Source of the DNA: Erythrobacter cryptus DSM 12079
Lineage (GTDB): Bacteria; Pseudomonadota; Alphaproteobacteria; Sphingomonadales; Sphingomonadaceae
Reading direction: 5' to 3'
DNA: 64,000 nt
Assembly: GCF_000422985.1 (NCBI RefSeq)
Contig: NZ_AUHC01000011.1
Location: forward strand, 59,273 to 123,272
The translations under genes and the position numbers were made by a program. The notes beneath the pieces are model-generated. The model worked only from the letters and a program-made list of their open reading frames with translations, ran no database searches and was not told the origin of the DNA. Shown here in pieces: positions 9,065 through 17,763 of this stretch. Numbering within the stretch: position 1 is the first letter of the stretch; each line of letters begins with the position of its first letter.

Positions 9065-10348
9065 TCAATTATCTGCCCCTGCCTGCTCGCGCGCCACTTC
9101 GCGCCAGCCGATATCGCGGCGGCAGAAGCCGGTGGGGAAGCTGATCCGGTCCACCGCTTCGTAGGCGCGCTGCTGTGCCTCGGTGACGCTGCGTCCCAGC
9201 GCGGTGACATTGAGCACCCGCCCGCCATTGGCCACCAGCGCCCCGTCCTTGATCGCGGTGCCGGCGTGGAACACCTTGGCCCCATCGGCCTCGGCATCAT
9301 CGAGCGCGATTTTCCCGCCCTTGTCCGGCGTGCCGGGATAGCCTTTGGCCGCCATCACCACGGTGAGCGCGGCCTCATTGCGCCAGGCGATTGCGGCGTC
9401 CTCCAGCTTCCCTTGCGCGCAGGCGAGCATCAGCGCGACGAGATCGCTTTCGAGCCGCATCATCAGCACCTGGCATTCGGGGTCGCCAAAGCGGACATTG
9501 TATTCGATGAGCTTTGGCCCCTCGGCCGTCAGCATCAGCCCGGCATAGAGCACGCCCTGATAGGGATGGCCCTCCTCGCGCATGGTGCGCACGGTCGGTT
9601 CGATGATCTCGGCCATCACCCGGCCCTGCAAGTCGCTCGTCAGCACCGGCGCGGGGGAATAGGCGCCCATCCCGCCGGTGTTGGGGCCGGTGTCGCCCTC
9701 GCCCACGCGCTTGTGATCCTGCGCGCTGCCGAAGGGGATGATGTGGGTGCCATCGGTGAGCGCGAAGAAGCTTGCTTCCTCGCCTTCGAGGAACTCCTCG
9801 ATCACCACCTCGGCCCCGGCGCTGCCAAAGGCCCCGCCGAACATCTCGGCAAGCGCCGCCTCGGCCTCGGCGAGGCTCTGGGCGATCACCACGCCCTTAC
9901 CGGCGGCCAGCCCATCGGCCTTGAGCACGTAAGGTGGGGCAAAGCGGGCGAGCGCGGCGCGGGCCTCCTCCAGCGAGGATGTCCGCACATAACCCGCGGT
10001 GGGAATGCCGGCGCGGGCGCACAGGTCCTTGGTGAAGCCCTTGGAACCTTCCAGTTGCGCCGCAGCGCGCGAGGGGCCGAACACCGGCACCCCCGCCGCG
10101 CGCAGGGCATCGGAAAGGCCATCGACCAGCGGCGCCTCCGGCCCGATCACCACCAGGCCGATGGCACGATCCGCACAAAAGCCCACCACCGCCGCGTGAT
10201 CGGCAATGTCGAGCGCCACGATCTCGGCCTCCTCGGCAATGCCGGGATTTCCGGGGGCGGCGTAAAGGCGGGTGAGCGAAGGGGATTGCGCCAGCTTCCA
10301 GGCCAGCGCATGTTCGCGCCCACCCGAGCCGACCAGCAGGATATTCAT
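9065..10348 (-). CDS. purD: Phosphoribosylamine-glycine ligase (GAR synthetase)
   Basis: PurD joins phosphoribosylamine and glycine with ATP in step 2 of purine synthesis. The 427 residues begin [19 protein letters not shown] and include the ATP-grasp pieces [36 protein letters not shown] and [14 protein letters not shown], and the metal-binding [14 protein letters not shown]. The ATG at 10348 is chosen because the family N-terminus starts there. The start codon overlaps that of the divergent xseA within CATG. Confidence 0.97.
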   Translation of the reverse strand: MNILLVGSGGREHALAWKLAQSPSLTRLYAAPGNPGIAEEAEIVALDIADHAAVVGFCADRAIGLVVIGPEAPLVDGLSDALRAAGVPVFGPSRAAAQLEGSKGFTKDLCARAGIPTAGYVRTSSLEEARAALARFAPPYVLKADGLAAGKGVVIAQSLAEAEAALAEMFGGAFGSAGAEVVIEEFLEGEEASFFALTDGTHIIPFGSAQDHKRVGEGDTGPNTGGMGAYSPAPVLTSDLQGRVMAEIIEPTVRTMREEGHPYQGVLYAGLMLTAEGPKLIEYNVRFGDPECQVLMMRLESDLVALMLACAQGKLEDAAIAWRNEAALTVVMAAKGYPGTPDKGGKIALDDAEADGAKVFHAGTAIKDGALVANGGRVLNVTALGRSVTEAQQRAYEAVDRISFPTGFCRRDIGWREVAREQAGADN

Positions 10349-11816
10349 GGCACCTCCGCCCACTTCCGACAGCAACGCCGGGCTGGTAGCGCGCCAATGG
10401 CCCGGCGACAACGCCGAGCCGCTGAGCGTGAGCGCGCTGGCGGCGCTGCTCAAGCGCACGGTGGAGGAGCGCTTCGGCTTCGTGCGCCTGCGCGGCGAGC
10501 TTTCGGGGGTGAAGCGCGCCGCCTCGGGCCACCTCTATTGCGCCCTCAAGGACGAGAGCGCGGTGATCGACGGGGTGATGTGGAAGGGCACCGCGGCGCG
10601 CCTGTCCTTCCGCCCCGAGGATGGGCTGGAAGTGATCGCCAGCGGCAAGCTCACCACCTATCCCGGGCGCTCCAAATATCAGATCGTGATCGAGAGCCTC
10701 GAGCTTGCCGGCGAGGGCGCGCTCCTCGCGCTGCTGGAAAAGACCCGCGCAAGGCTCGCCGCCGAGGGCCTGTTCGCACCGGAGCGCAAGCGCCCCCTGC
10801 CATTCCTGCCGCGGGTGATCGGCGTCGTCACCTCGCCCACCGGCGCGGTGATCCGCGACATTCTCCACCGCCTTGCCGACCGCTTTCCCAGCCACGTGCT
10901 GGTCTGGCCGGTGCTGGTGCAGGGCGAGGGCGCGGCGGCGCAGGTGGCAGCGGCCCTGCGCGGCTTTGCCGCGATCGCACCCGGCGGCCCGGTGCCGCGC
11001 CCCGATGTGGTGATCGTCGCGCGTGGGGGCGGATCGATCGAGGATCTGTGGGCTTTCAACGAGGAAGTGGTGGTGCGCGCGATCGCCGAGTGCCCCATCC
11101 CGGTGATCAGCGCCGTGGGGCACGAGACCGACACCACGCTGGCTGATTTCGCTGCCGACCGGCGCGCCCCCACCCCCACCGCGGCGGCGGAAATGGCAGT
11201 GCCGGTGCGCGCCGATCTCATGCTTACCCTTGCCGATCTTGCCGCCCGCCAGCGCCGCGCGGTCACGCGCCCGCTCGAGCTGGGGCGCGAGCGGCTGGCG
11301 GCGCGCGTGCGGCTGCTGCCGCGCCCGGAGAACCTGCTCCAGCCGCAGGCGCAAAGGCTCGACGATCTCGCCGAGCGCCTGCGCCGCGCCCTTTCTGACC
11401 GGGCGATGCGGGGGCGCGAGCGGCTCGCCGGGGTGGCGGCGCGGCTCTCACCGGCGCTGCTGGTACGCAGCGCGGCCGAGGCGCGGCGGCGCCTCGAAGC
11501 GGTGCGGCTTGTCCCCGCGCTCGCCCGACGGCGCATCGAGACCGGGGCCGAGCGCCTCGCCGCGCTTGCCCGGGTGATGGGCCAGCTGCACCCCGAAGGC
11601 CCGCTCGCGCGCGGCTATGTGATCGTGCGCAGCCGCGCCGGGCGCGCGCTCACCAGCCGCGCTGCCGCGGCGGGCGAGCCGGGGCTGGTGCTGCAATTTG
11701 CCGACGGCACGCTCGATGCCGTCCCTGCGGGAAGCCCCGCCATTGCCCGCACGCCGCCCCGCCGCCCCGCCCGCCCCGCGCCGGACGCGGGGACGCAAGA
11801 GGATTTGTTCGGCTAG
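10347..11816 (+). CDS. xseA: Exodeoxyribonuclease VII large subunit
   Basis: XseA is the catalytic subunit of ExoVII, a bidirectional single-strand DNA exonuclease. The 489 residues comprise an N-terminal OB-fold ([24 protein letters not shown]), the catalytic segment ([60 protein letters not shown]) and a long arginine-rich helical region from about residue 290. The only sensible start is ATG 10347, which shares bases with the purD start codon. The DUF2093 gene follows, as in many Alphaproteobacteria. Confidence 0.96.
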   Translation: MAPPPTSDSNAGLVARQWPGDNAEPLSVSALAALLKRTVEERFGFVRLRGELSGVKRAASGHLYCALKDESAVIDGVMWKGTAARLSFRPEDGLEVIASGKLTTYPGRSKYQIVIESLELAGEGALLALLEKTRARLAAEGLFAPERKRPLPFLPRVIGVVTSPTGAVIRDILHRLADRFPSHVLVWPVLVQGEGAAAQVAAALRGFAAIAPGGPVPRPDVVIVARGGGSIEDLWAFNEEVVVRAIAECPIPVISAVGHETDTTLADFAADRRAPTPTAAAEMAVPVRADLMLTLADLAARQRRAVTRPLELGRERLAARVRLLPRPENLLQPQAQRLDDLAERLRRALSDRAMRGRERLAGVAARLSPALLVRSAAEARRRLEAVRLVPALARRRIETGAERLAALARVMGQLHPEGPLARGYVIVRSRAGRALTSRAAAAGEPGLVLQFADGTLDAVPAGSPAIARTPPRRPARPAPDAGTQEDLFG

Positions 11817-11840
11817 GCCCGCTCTGCTATTACCCTTGCC

Positions 11841-12056
11841 ATGCTGATGACCCCTGCCGACAAGGCCGCCAAGCTCTATTACGGCCCCTCCAGCTTCCGG
11901 GTCCTGAGGCCCGGCACCCATGTCTATTGCGCGGTGACGGGCGAGGCGATCCCGCTGGCTGAACTGCGTTACTGGAGCGCCGAGCGGCAGGAGGCCTATG
12001 CCTCGTGCGAGATCGCCACGCGCCGCCTGCTCCAGCTCGACAAGCCGGGCCAATAG
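11841..12056 (+). CDS. DUF2093 domain-containing protein
   Basis: This 71-residue protein matches DUF2093, a small family commonly encoded directly after xseA in Alphaproteobacteria. The characteristic stretch is LYYGPSSFRVLRPGTHVYCAVTGE, with PLAELRYWSAERQEAY following. CAVTG and ASCE each carry a cysteine, so metal binding is possible but unproven. It has no signal peptide. It lies 24 bases after xseA and 8 bases before the next gene, so it is probably in the same transcript. Confidence 0.88.
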   Translation: MLMTPADKAAKLYYGPSSFRVLRPGTHVYCAVTGEAIPLAELRYWSAERQEAYASCEIATRRLLQLDKPGQ

Positions 12057-12064
12057 CCGCGCCG

Positions 12065-13027
12065 ATGCGCAAGTGGCGGCGGGTGATCGCGGCGCTGGCC
12101 GTGGCTGCGGCCTGCGCGCCGGGCACCTGGCTGCGCGCACCGGTTGATGCGCGTCCGCCGCAGCATGTCACCATCACCCGCATCGCCGGGCCCGCGACCG
12201 TCAGCAGCGCCCCCGGCTGGCGGCGCGAAGGGGTGTGGCAGATCAGCGCGCCGGGGTTGCGCTTCGGCGGCTTTTCGGCGTTGCTGGCGCTGCGCCCCGG
12301 ATCCTTGCGCGCCTTTTCCGACCGCAGCTTTCGCCTCACCCTCGATGAGCCGGGCCTGCCCAATGCAGACGGGAGCATGAACCGCCAGCTTTCGGTGCGC
12401 GGCCTTGCGCGCCACCTCACCGACATCGAATCGGCCACCCGCGATCCGGCGAGCGGCCAATACTGGCTCGGCTATGAGCAGACCCACGCGATCCAGCGCT
12501 TCACCATCGCCAGCCTGCCCGCTGGCGAGCGGCTGCTCGCAGGTCTGGTGGACTGGCCCGAGAATGCCGGGATCGAGGCGATGGTGCGCCTTGCCGACGG
12601 GCGCTTCGTCATCATCCCCGAGGCCGGAGACACGGGGCTGATCTTCGCGCGCGACCCGGTTGCCGGCGGCGCGCCGCAGCGCTTCCGGTTCCGCCTGCCG
12701 GGCAAGGGCTATGTCGCAACCGACGCGGCGCAGCTGCCCGATGGCCGCCTCCTCGTGCTGCTGCGGCGGCTCGAATGGCCCGGGCGCGAGGCCTGGCCAC
12801 CCTTTTCGGCCATGCTGGCGATCGCACCGCCGCCCCGGCCGGGCGGGATCTTCGCGCCGCGCCTGGTGCTCAGGCTCGACGCGGTAGTGCCGCGCGAGAA
12901 TTACGAGGGCCTCGCCTTGCGGGCGCGCGATGATGGGCAGGTCGATGTGTGGTTGATCTCGGACGACAATTTCTCGGTGTTCCAGCGCACCCTGCTGGCG
13001 CGGCTGGTGTTCGATCCGGCGGGATGA
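12065..13027 (+). CDS. Exported esterase-like phytase family protein
   Basis: This 320-residue protein has an N-terminal signal-like segment (MRKWRRVIAALAVAAAC, then AP) and a beta-propeller-type body of the esterase-like phytase family (PF13449). Supporting stretches are LRFGGFSALLAL, the SDIESAT-like DIESATRD, VRLADGRFVIIPEAGD, and ENYEGLALRARDDGQVDVWLISDDNF near the C-terminus. It is probably periplasmic; the substrate is unknown. It starts 8 bases after the DUF2093 stop and converges on rpmB, with a strong hairpin between them. Confidence 0.85.
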   Translation: MRKWRRVIAALAVAAACAPGTWLRAPVDARPPQHVTITRIAGPATVSSAPGWRREGVWQISAPGLRFGGFSALLALRPGSLRAFSDRSFRLTLDEPGLPNADGSMNRQLSVRGLARHLTDIESATRDPASGQYWLGYEQTHAIQRFTIASLPAGERLLAGLVDWPENAGIEAMVRLADGRFVIIPEAGDTGLIFARDPVAGGAPQRFRFRLPGKGYVATDAAQLPDGRLLVLLRRLEWPGREAWPPFSAMLAIAPPPRPGGIFAPRLVLRLDAVVPRENYEGLALRARDDGQVDVWLISDDNFSVFQRTLLARLVFDPAG

Positions 13028-13033
13028 GCCGGA

Positions 13034-13072
13034 CAAAGCAAAGGCGCCCGGGACCCGGGCGCCTCAGCTTTG
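13034..13072. terminator. Strong bidirectional hairpin between phytase-like gene and rpmB
   Basis: AGGCGCCCGGG (13042-13052) pairs with CCCGGGCGCCT (13054-13064), and an outer CAAAGC (13034-13039) pairs with GCTTTG (13067-13072). The A-rich flank on one side and T-rich flank on the other make it a plausible two-way intrinsic terminator for the convergent genes. Confidence 0.7.
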
Positions 13073-13120
13073 CGCTTGCCAGTGTGGCAGGAATCGCCCC
13101 CTTGGCGGGGGCAGCGCCGA

Positions 13121-13408
13121 TCAGGCCGCGGCCTCGGCCTTGATCAGCTCGCGCTTGACCTTGCGGGCATTGGCCGAGAGCTTGTCGTCGCTGGTCTTGA
13201 GCAGCCAGTTGTCCAGCCCGCCATTGTGCTCGACCGAGCGCAGCGCGTGGGTCGAAACCCGGAACTTGAAGCTGCGGCCCAGCTTCTCGCTCATCAGCGT
13301 CACGTTCTGCAGGTTGGGCAGGAAGACGCGCTTGGTCTTGTTGTTGGCGTGGCTGACATTGTGGCCGATCTGGCGGCCCTTGCCGGTCAGTTCGCAGATG
13401 CGCGACAT
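13121..13408 (-). CDS. rpmB: 50S ribosomal protein L28
   Basis: This 95-residue basic protein is L28 of the large ribosomal subunit. It begins [20 protein letters not shown] and has [25 protein letters not shown] and the C-terminal KREL region typical of the family. It is a single-gene transcription unit with a good promoter about 50 bases upstream and a bidirectional hairpin downstream. Confidence 0.97.
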   Translation of the reverse strand: MSRICELTGKGRQIGHNVSHANNKTKRVFLPNLQNVTLMSEKLGRSFKFRVSTHALRSVEHNGGLDNWLLKTSDDKLSANARKVKRELIKAEAAA

Positions 13409-13455
13409 GGTCTCGTCTCTTCTCGTGAAAGCGGGTCTAAGCCGGGAAAGCGGCG

Positions 13456-13484
13456 CGCATAACGGTGCCGCCCCGAATCGTCAA
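13456..13484 (-). promoter_or_regulatory. Probable housekeeping promoter of rpmB
   Basis: On the minus strand TTGACG (13484-13479) is followed after exactly 17 bases by TATGCG (13461-13456), a good sigma-70-type match. Transcription would start near 13449, giving a leader of about 40 bases. No competing gene occupies this interval. Confidence 0.6.
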
Positions 13485-13527
13485 GCGCGTTGCAAGCGCG
13501 TGCCACCGCGGCTAGCCCGGCAGCACG

Positions 13528-13983
13528 ATGACCCGCTGGCCACTTCCCCCGCCGATGCAACGCGCGCTCGACGAGGCGCGCCGCGCCGCCCGAGCGGGCG
13601 AAGTGCCGATCGGGGCGGTGGTCGTCAAGGACGGACGCGTCATCGCCGCGGCGCACAATACCCCGCGGGCGCTGCACGATCCCACCGCCCATGCCGAAAT
13701 CCTCGCCATCCGCGCCGCGGCCAGGGCGCTTGGCGATGAACGCCTTTCCGGGTGCGAATTGTGGGTGACGCTCGAGCCTTGCGCGATGTGCGCGGGCGCC
13801 ATCGGCCATGCCCGCATCGCCCGGCTCTACTATGCCGCGAGCGACCCCAAGGGCGGCGCGGTCGAGCACGGAGCGCGGGTGTTTGACCAGCCCCAGTGCC
13901 TGCATCGGATAGAGGTCTATGCCGGGATCGGGGCTGAGGAGGCCGCCGAACTCTTGCGCGCCTTCTTCGCCCAGCGGCGCTGA
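13528..13983 (+). CDS. tadA: tRNA-specific adenosine deaminase
   Basis: TadA converts the wobble A34 of tRNA-Arg(ACG) to inosine. The 151 residues include EVPIGAVVVKDG, the zinc/catalytic HAEI motif near residue 55 (TAHAEILAIR) and the second zinc motif LEPCAMCAGAI near residue 85, followed by LYYAASDPKGGAV. It starts at ATG 13528, about 40 bases beyond the divergent rpmB promoter, and converges on the RNase T2 gene. Confidence 0.95.
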   Translation: MTRWPLPPPMQRALDEARRAARAGEVPIGAVVVKDGRVIAAAHNTPRALHDPTAHAEILAIRAAARALGDERLSGCELWVTLEPCAMCAGAIGHARIARLYYAASDPKGGAVEHGARVFDQPQCLHRIEVYAGIGAEEAAELLRAFFAQRR

Positions 13984-14001
13984 GCCGGGGCGTCCTCGGC
14001 C

Positions 14002-14685
14002 TCAAAGCCCGCGCCAGATCCGGGCCGGGGCCTCATCCCCGGCGCCGCGGCGCGCGGGCGGGCAGGGCGCGGGCTGGAAGGCTCTGCCATAGCACAGGCG
14101 GATTTCCTCGAGCCAGCCGCGCGGACCCAGCTTCACCGCGATCGCGCGTGCCGGCCAGCCGGGGTTGGCTGCGGCAAAGGCGGCGCGGATGCGCCCGGCG
14201 GTGAGGCCCTCCTCGCGCGCGATGCGGTCGTAATCGGGCAGGCTCAGCCCCTCCCACAGGATACGGATGACCTTGAGATATTGCCCCGGGCGGCGGGTCA
14301 TGCAGGCCCCGTGCTTGGCCCATTGGCGCGCGACCAGATCGGGCGAGGGCATGAGGCACAGCGCGCCGCGCAGCTCGGCCGGGCTTGGGGCCGCGCGCGC
14401 CGGGCACCATTGCGGCCAGCCGCGCGGGCCTTGGGGCCACAACCCGTGCACCACGAGGCCAAAGCGCCCGCGCGCGCCGCTGCATTGCAGGTGATGCGCG
14501 CGCGCCTTGGTGCGGGGGCGGCAGAACTCGGGGCTCCAGCTCAGCGCCAGGGTGTAGCCGGAGACGGGGAGCACCCGGCGCGGGCCATCGGGCGCGATCC
14601 TGGGCACCGCCGCAACCACCGGCGCGCGGCATTGATAGGCCTGCGCCCGGGCGGCGCCGGGCAGGGCCAGCACCAGCGCCAGCAC
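14002..14685 (-). CDS. Secreted ribonuclease T2 family protein
   Basis: RNase T2 enzymes cleave single-stranded RNA in the periplasm or outside the cell. Both active-site signatures are present: HGLWPQ (CAS I, in FGLVVHGLWPQ) and AKHGAC (CAS II, in QWAKHGACM), plus YTLALSWSPEFC near the N-terminus. Several cysteines could form disulfides. A signal peptide ends near GAARAQ. The start is uncertain: GTG 14685 gives a short hydrophobic leader, while an ATT at 14700 would give a longer one. The start region abuts or overlaps the end of the upstream membrane-protein gene. Confidence 0.87.
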   Translation of the reverse strand: MLALVLALPGAARAQAYQCRAPVVAAVPRIAPDGPRRVLPVSGYTLALSWSPEFCRPRTKARAHHLQCSGARGRFGLVVHGLWPQGPRGWPQWCPARAAPSPAELRGALCLMPSPDLVARQWAKHGACMTRRPGQYLKVIRILWEGLSLPDYDRIAREEGLTAGRIRAAFAAANPGWPARAIAVKLGPRGWLEEIRLCYGRAFQPAPCPPARRGAGDEAPARIWRGL

Positions 14686-14695
14686 GGCGACAAGG

Positions 14696-15103
14696 CTAAT
14701 CGAACACCGCAGGATCGATCTCCTGCCTGCGCGCGAACCAGCGGGTGGCCTGGGGGGTGAGAAGTGCGGCCATGGCGATGGCGATGAGCAGCGTACCGGC
14801 AAGGCCCGCCGGATCGCTCAGCACAAGCCGCAAGGCGCCAAAGCCCAGCACCAGCCAGCGGGCAAAGCGCGCGGCCAAGAGATAGATCCACACGAGCGGA
14901 ATGAGCGCGATGGTGAATTCGGCGCTCAGCGCGATGATCGTGGCCTCGCGGTCCCAGGCGATCAGCGGAAGATTGGCGGCATAGACCGTCTCGGCCAGGG
15001 GCAGATCGGCCAGGCCATACGCCAGCCGCAGCAGCGCGGCGGCGAGGAAGGCGGCGGCAAAGATGCGGATGGCGAGCGGGCGCGGGCGGCCGAGCGGGAT
15101 CAT
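14696..15103 (-). CDS. Hypothetical membrane protein
   Basis: This 135-residue protein is almost entirely hydrophobic, with about four membrane segments (near residues 12-31, 55-75, 80-95 and 98-115). I do not recognise a family. The start overlaps the nadC stop (ATGA at 15100-15103) and it ends at the RNase T2 start region, so nadC, this gene and RNase T2 may form one operon. No functional residues stand out. Confidence 0.78.
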   Translation of the reverse strand: MIPLGRPRPLAIRIFAAAFLAAALLRLAYGLADLPLAETVYAANLPLIAWDREATIIALSAEFTIALIPLVWIYLLAARFARWLVLGFGALRLVLSDPAGLAGTLLIAIAMAALLTPQATRWFARRQEIDPAVFD

Positions 15104-15972
15104 AGCGGGGCAAAATCAAGCCCGATATCGGCCGCGGGCGCGCTTTGGGTGATGCGCCCGACCGAGATGTAATCGACCCCGCTTGCGGCCTTGGCGGCGA
15201 TGGTGTCGAGGTTGACGCCGCCGCTCGCCTCGGTCGGCACCCGGCCCGCAACCAGCCGCACCGCCTCGGCAAGGGTTGCGGCATCCATGTTGTCGAGCAG
15301 CAGGTGATGCGCGCCCGCCGCGAGCGCGGGCTCGATCTGCTCGAGCCGGTCAACCTCGCAGATGATCCGCGCAACGCCCGCCTCACGTGCGCGGGCCACC
15401 GCCTCGGCGACGCTGCCGGCAACAGCAATGTGGTTGTCCTTGATCATCGCCGCATCCCACAGGCCCATGCGGTGGTTCTGCGCCCCGCCCTGGCGGGTGG
15501 CGTATTTTTCCAGCGCCCGCAGCCCGGGCAGGGTCTTGCGGGTGTCAAGCAGGGTGCAGGCGGGATTGCCGCCGGGGGCGCGCATGGCGGTGACATAGGC
15601 CTGGGTCAGCGTGGCGATGCCGGAGAGGTGCTGGACGATGTTGAGCGCGCTGCGTTCGGCGGTGAGGAGGGCGCGCGCCGCGCCCTCGATGCGCATGAGA
15701 TCGGTGCCGGCGGGCACCTTGTCGCCGTCGTGCACCAGCATGGTGATGGTGCAATCAGGATCGAGGTGGCGGAAGAAGGCCGCCGCCACCGGCAGCCCGG
15801 CGACCACGATCGCATCGCGGCTGTCCATCACGCCCGAAAAGCGCGCCTCGGCGGGGATCACGCTTTCCGAGGTGACATCCCTGCCGCCCCCGGGCAGGCC
15901 TTCGCCCAGGTCCTCGGCCAGCGTCGCGCGCACAAAGGCATCAAGATCAAGGCCCGGCAAGGAAAAGGACAT
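15100..15972 (-). CDS. nadC: Nicotinate-nucleotide pyrophosphorylase (quinolinate phosphoribosyltransferase)
   Basis: NadC makes nicotinate mononucleotide from quinolinate and PRPP in NAD synthesis. The 290 residues show the family motifs LAEDLG near the N-terminus, ERSALNIVQHLSGIAT, DTRKTLPGLRALEKYA, AQNHRMGLWDAAMIKDNHI, ICEVDRLEQ, LLLDNMD and EASGGVN, with the glycine-rich DYISVGRIT. The gene starts 8 bases downstream of the atypical membrane protein's stop on the same strand. Confidence 0.97.
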   Translation of the reverse strand: MSFSLPGLDLDAFVRATLAEDLGEGLPGGGRDVTSESVIPAEARFSGVMDSRDAIVVAGLPVAAAFFRHLDPDCTITMLVHDGDKVPAGTDLMRIEGAARALLTAERSALNIVQHLSGIATLTQAYVTAMRAPGGNPACTLLDTRKTLPGLRALEKYATRQGGAQNHRMGLWDAAMIKDNHIAVAGSVAEAVARAREAGVARIICEVDRLEQIEPALAAGAHHLLLDNMDAATLAEAVRLVAGRVPTEASGGVNLDTIAAKAASGVDYISVGRITQSAPAADIGLDFAPL

Positions 15973-15980
15973 GGCAAAAT

Positions 15981-16874
15981 CTACTGTGCTTCGGGATCGC
16001 TGTGGGGTGCAAAAAAGCGTTCGTGCAGTCCGGCGATATAGATTCGCGCATTACGATCACCCTTGCGGGCCGCAGCCATGCTTTCGACAAGTTCTGCAAG
16101 CGCCTCCTTTCCACCGGCCCTGCCCTGAAGGAACTGCGTGATCGCCGCGATGTGGCTTTCGAGCAAGGCGCTGTCTTTCGCATAGGGATCGACAACTTCG
16201 GAGCGGGCCCTGTGGCTGCTGCTGCGCATCGCTCCGATCAGAACATTGTCGGGCGCCTTGTTCAGCTTGTCGATCGTATCGGCGTGGACGATCAGCTTCG
16301 CGCCTTCCTTGATGGCGGCGTGATCGACGGATTTGAGCATATCGAACAGATCCATGGCAGACTGACCGGCCTGTGCTTCGTTCTCGGACAGCATCACGGT
16401 GGCGAGGTGATAGTGCAAGAGACGCCACTCTTCGGGCTGTTCTTTGGCGGCGTGGCTTTTCTGCGCGGCATGGAAGATCAGAAATCGTCCCGCGGGCCCA
16501 ACCATGGCCTCGAGCAGCAGTTCCTTGTCGCGCTGGAAAACGCTGGAGTTGCTCATTCCTGAATTGCGACCGGCACCCCTCCCTGCCTGTGCCACGGCTG
16601 CCCGTGCTATGACCAGTTCGAGCAGCAGACGGATCTCCTGCAAGCCGTCCACCACTTCGGTTTCACGACGATATTCTGCGGACTGCATGTGCAACGCGAG
16701 CACCAGCCCGACCGTGGCCACGATCAGGGCGAAAGACGATGTGATGGCGGCGCTGTTATCGCCACTGCCGGGCAAGTTGGCGCCGAATTCGAACACCAGC
16801 ACCGCGATGCCGGCCAGAAACGAGAGCACGGCCAGAAGCCGAATGATGTTGCGATAGAACCGGATCGAAGTCAT
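15981..16874 (-). CDS. Hypothetical membrane-anchored protein, atypical composition
   Basis: I do not recognise this 297-residue protein. It has two N-terminal membrane segments (about residues 11-30 and 43-65, SFALIVATVGLVLALHM) followed by a largely alpha-helical cytoplasmic part of about 230 residues containing EVVDGLQEIRLLLELVIARA and the C-terminal ARIYIAGLHERFF. Codon use is less GC-extreme than its neighbours, which suggests later acquisition. It lies 8 bases before nadC on the same strand, but does not look related to NAD synthesis. Confidence 0.75.
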   Translation of the reverse strand: MTSIRFYRNIIRLLAVLSFLAGIAVLVFEFGANLPGSGDNSAAITSSFALIVATVGLVLALHMQSAEYRRETEVVDGLQEIRLLLELVIARAAVAQAGRGAGRNSGMSNSSVFQRDKELLLEAMVGPAGRFLIFHAAQKSHAAKEQPEEWRLLHYHLATVMLSENEAQAGQSAMDLFDMLKSVDHAAIKEGAKLIVHADTIDKLNKAPDNVLIGAMRSSSHRARSEVVDPYAKDSALLESHIAAITQFLQGRAGGKEALAELVESMAAARKGDRNARIYIAGLHERFFAPHSDPEAQ

Positions 16875-16956
16875 CAGCCCGCCCCCTTTCTCGCCACGAA
16901 CGGGAGCACGCTGCTCCGGCAGGAGAGCGAGGTTGTCAGAGGCCGGGGCCCACTTG

Positions 16957-17763
16957 TCAATGCACGAAGCGCGCCACCACGTCCCGGTAGGAGCGGCTCA
17001 CCTTCACCTCGGCACCCGATTCCAGCACCAGAAAGCATTCGCCATTGGTGTGCGGGCGCACCTGGCGCACCAGATCGAGATTGACGATGGTGGAGCGGTG
17101 GACGCGCTGGAACTTCCTCGGATCGAGCCGGCGTTCCAGATCCTTCATCGTCTCGCGCAGCACCAGCGAATTGTCGCCGGTGGAAATGATCATGTAATCG
17201 CCCGCGGCCTCGATGTGCTCGATGGTATCGACCTCGACGCGGAAGATCTGCCCGCGATCCTTGACATTGATGAGCTTTTCAAAGCGCCCCTCGCTCTCGC
17301 TCACCGCCTGGGTGGTCTCGACAAAATCGGCCACCCGCTCGGGCGCGACCTCGGCGAGCACGTCGAGCAATTGCCCGGCATCCTCGGCCGATTTCTTCTC
17401 GGCAAGGCGCTGGCGCACGCGCTCGATGGTGTCGGCCAGCTTGATCTCATCGACCGGCTTCATCAGGTAGTTGACGGCATTGGCCTCGAAGGCGCGGATC
17501 GCGTGCTCCTCATAGGCGGTGACGAAGACGAACAGCGGCGGCTCGATATCCATCACCCCCTTGACCACGGAAAAGCCGTCAAACCCCGGCATCTGGATGT
17601 CGAGGAAGACGAGGTCGGGCTTTTCGGTCTTGATCTTGCGGATCGCCTCGCGCCCGTTGGCGCAGGTGTCGATGATCTCGACGTCCTCAAAGGCAGCCAG
17701 GCGGTGGGCAAGGCCCTGGATCGCAAGCTTTTCATCATCGACGAGGATGGTTCTGATGGTCAT
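16957..17763 (-). CDS. LytTR-type response regulator
   Basis: This 268-residue response regulator has an N-terminal receiver domain (ILVDDEKLAIQGLA; phospho-acceptor aspartate at about residue 55 in LVFLDIQMPGFDG; VTAYEEHAIRAFEANAVNYLMKP) and a C-terminal LytTR DNA-binding domain with KFQRVHRSTIVNLDLV and GAEVKVSRSYRDVV. It would be phosphorylated by the adjacent kinase and bind direct repeats at target promoters. The start overlaps the kinase stop (ATGA). The targets are not evident here. Confidence 0.95.
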   Translation of the reverse strand: MTIRTILVDDEKLAIQGLAHRLAAFEDVEIIDTCANGREAIRKIKTEKPDLVFLDIQMPGFDGFSVVKGVMDIEPPLFVFVTAYEEHAIRAFEANAVNYLMKPVDEIKLADTIERVRQRLAEKKSAEDAGQLLDVLAEVAPERVADFVETTQAVSESEGRFEKLINVKDRGQIFRVEVDTIEHIEAAGDYMIISTGDNSLVLRETMKDLERRLDPRKFQRVHRSTIVNLDLVRQVRPHTNGECFLVLESGAEVKVSRSYRDVVARFVH

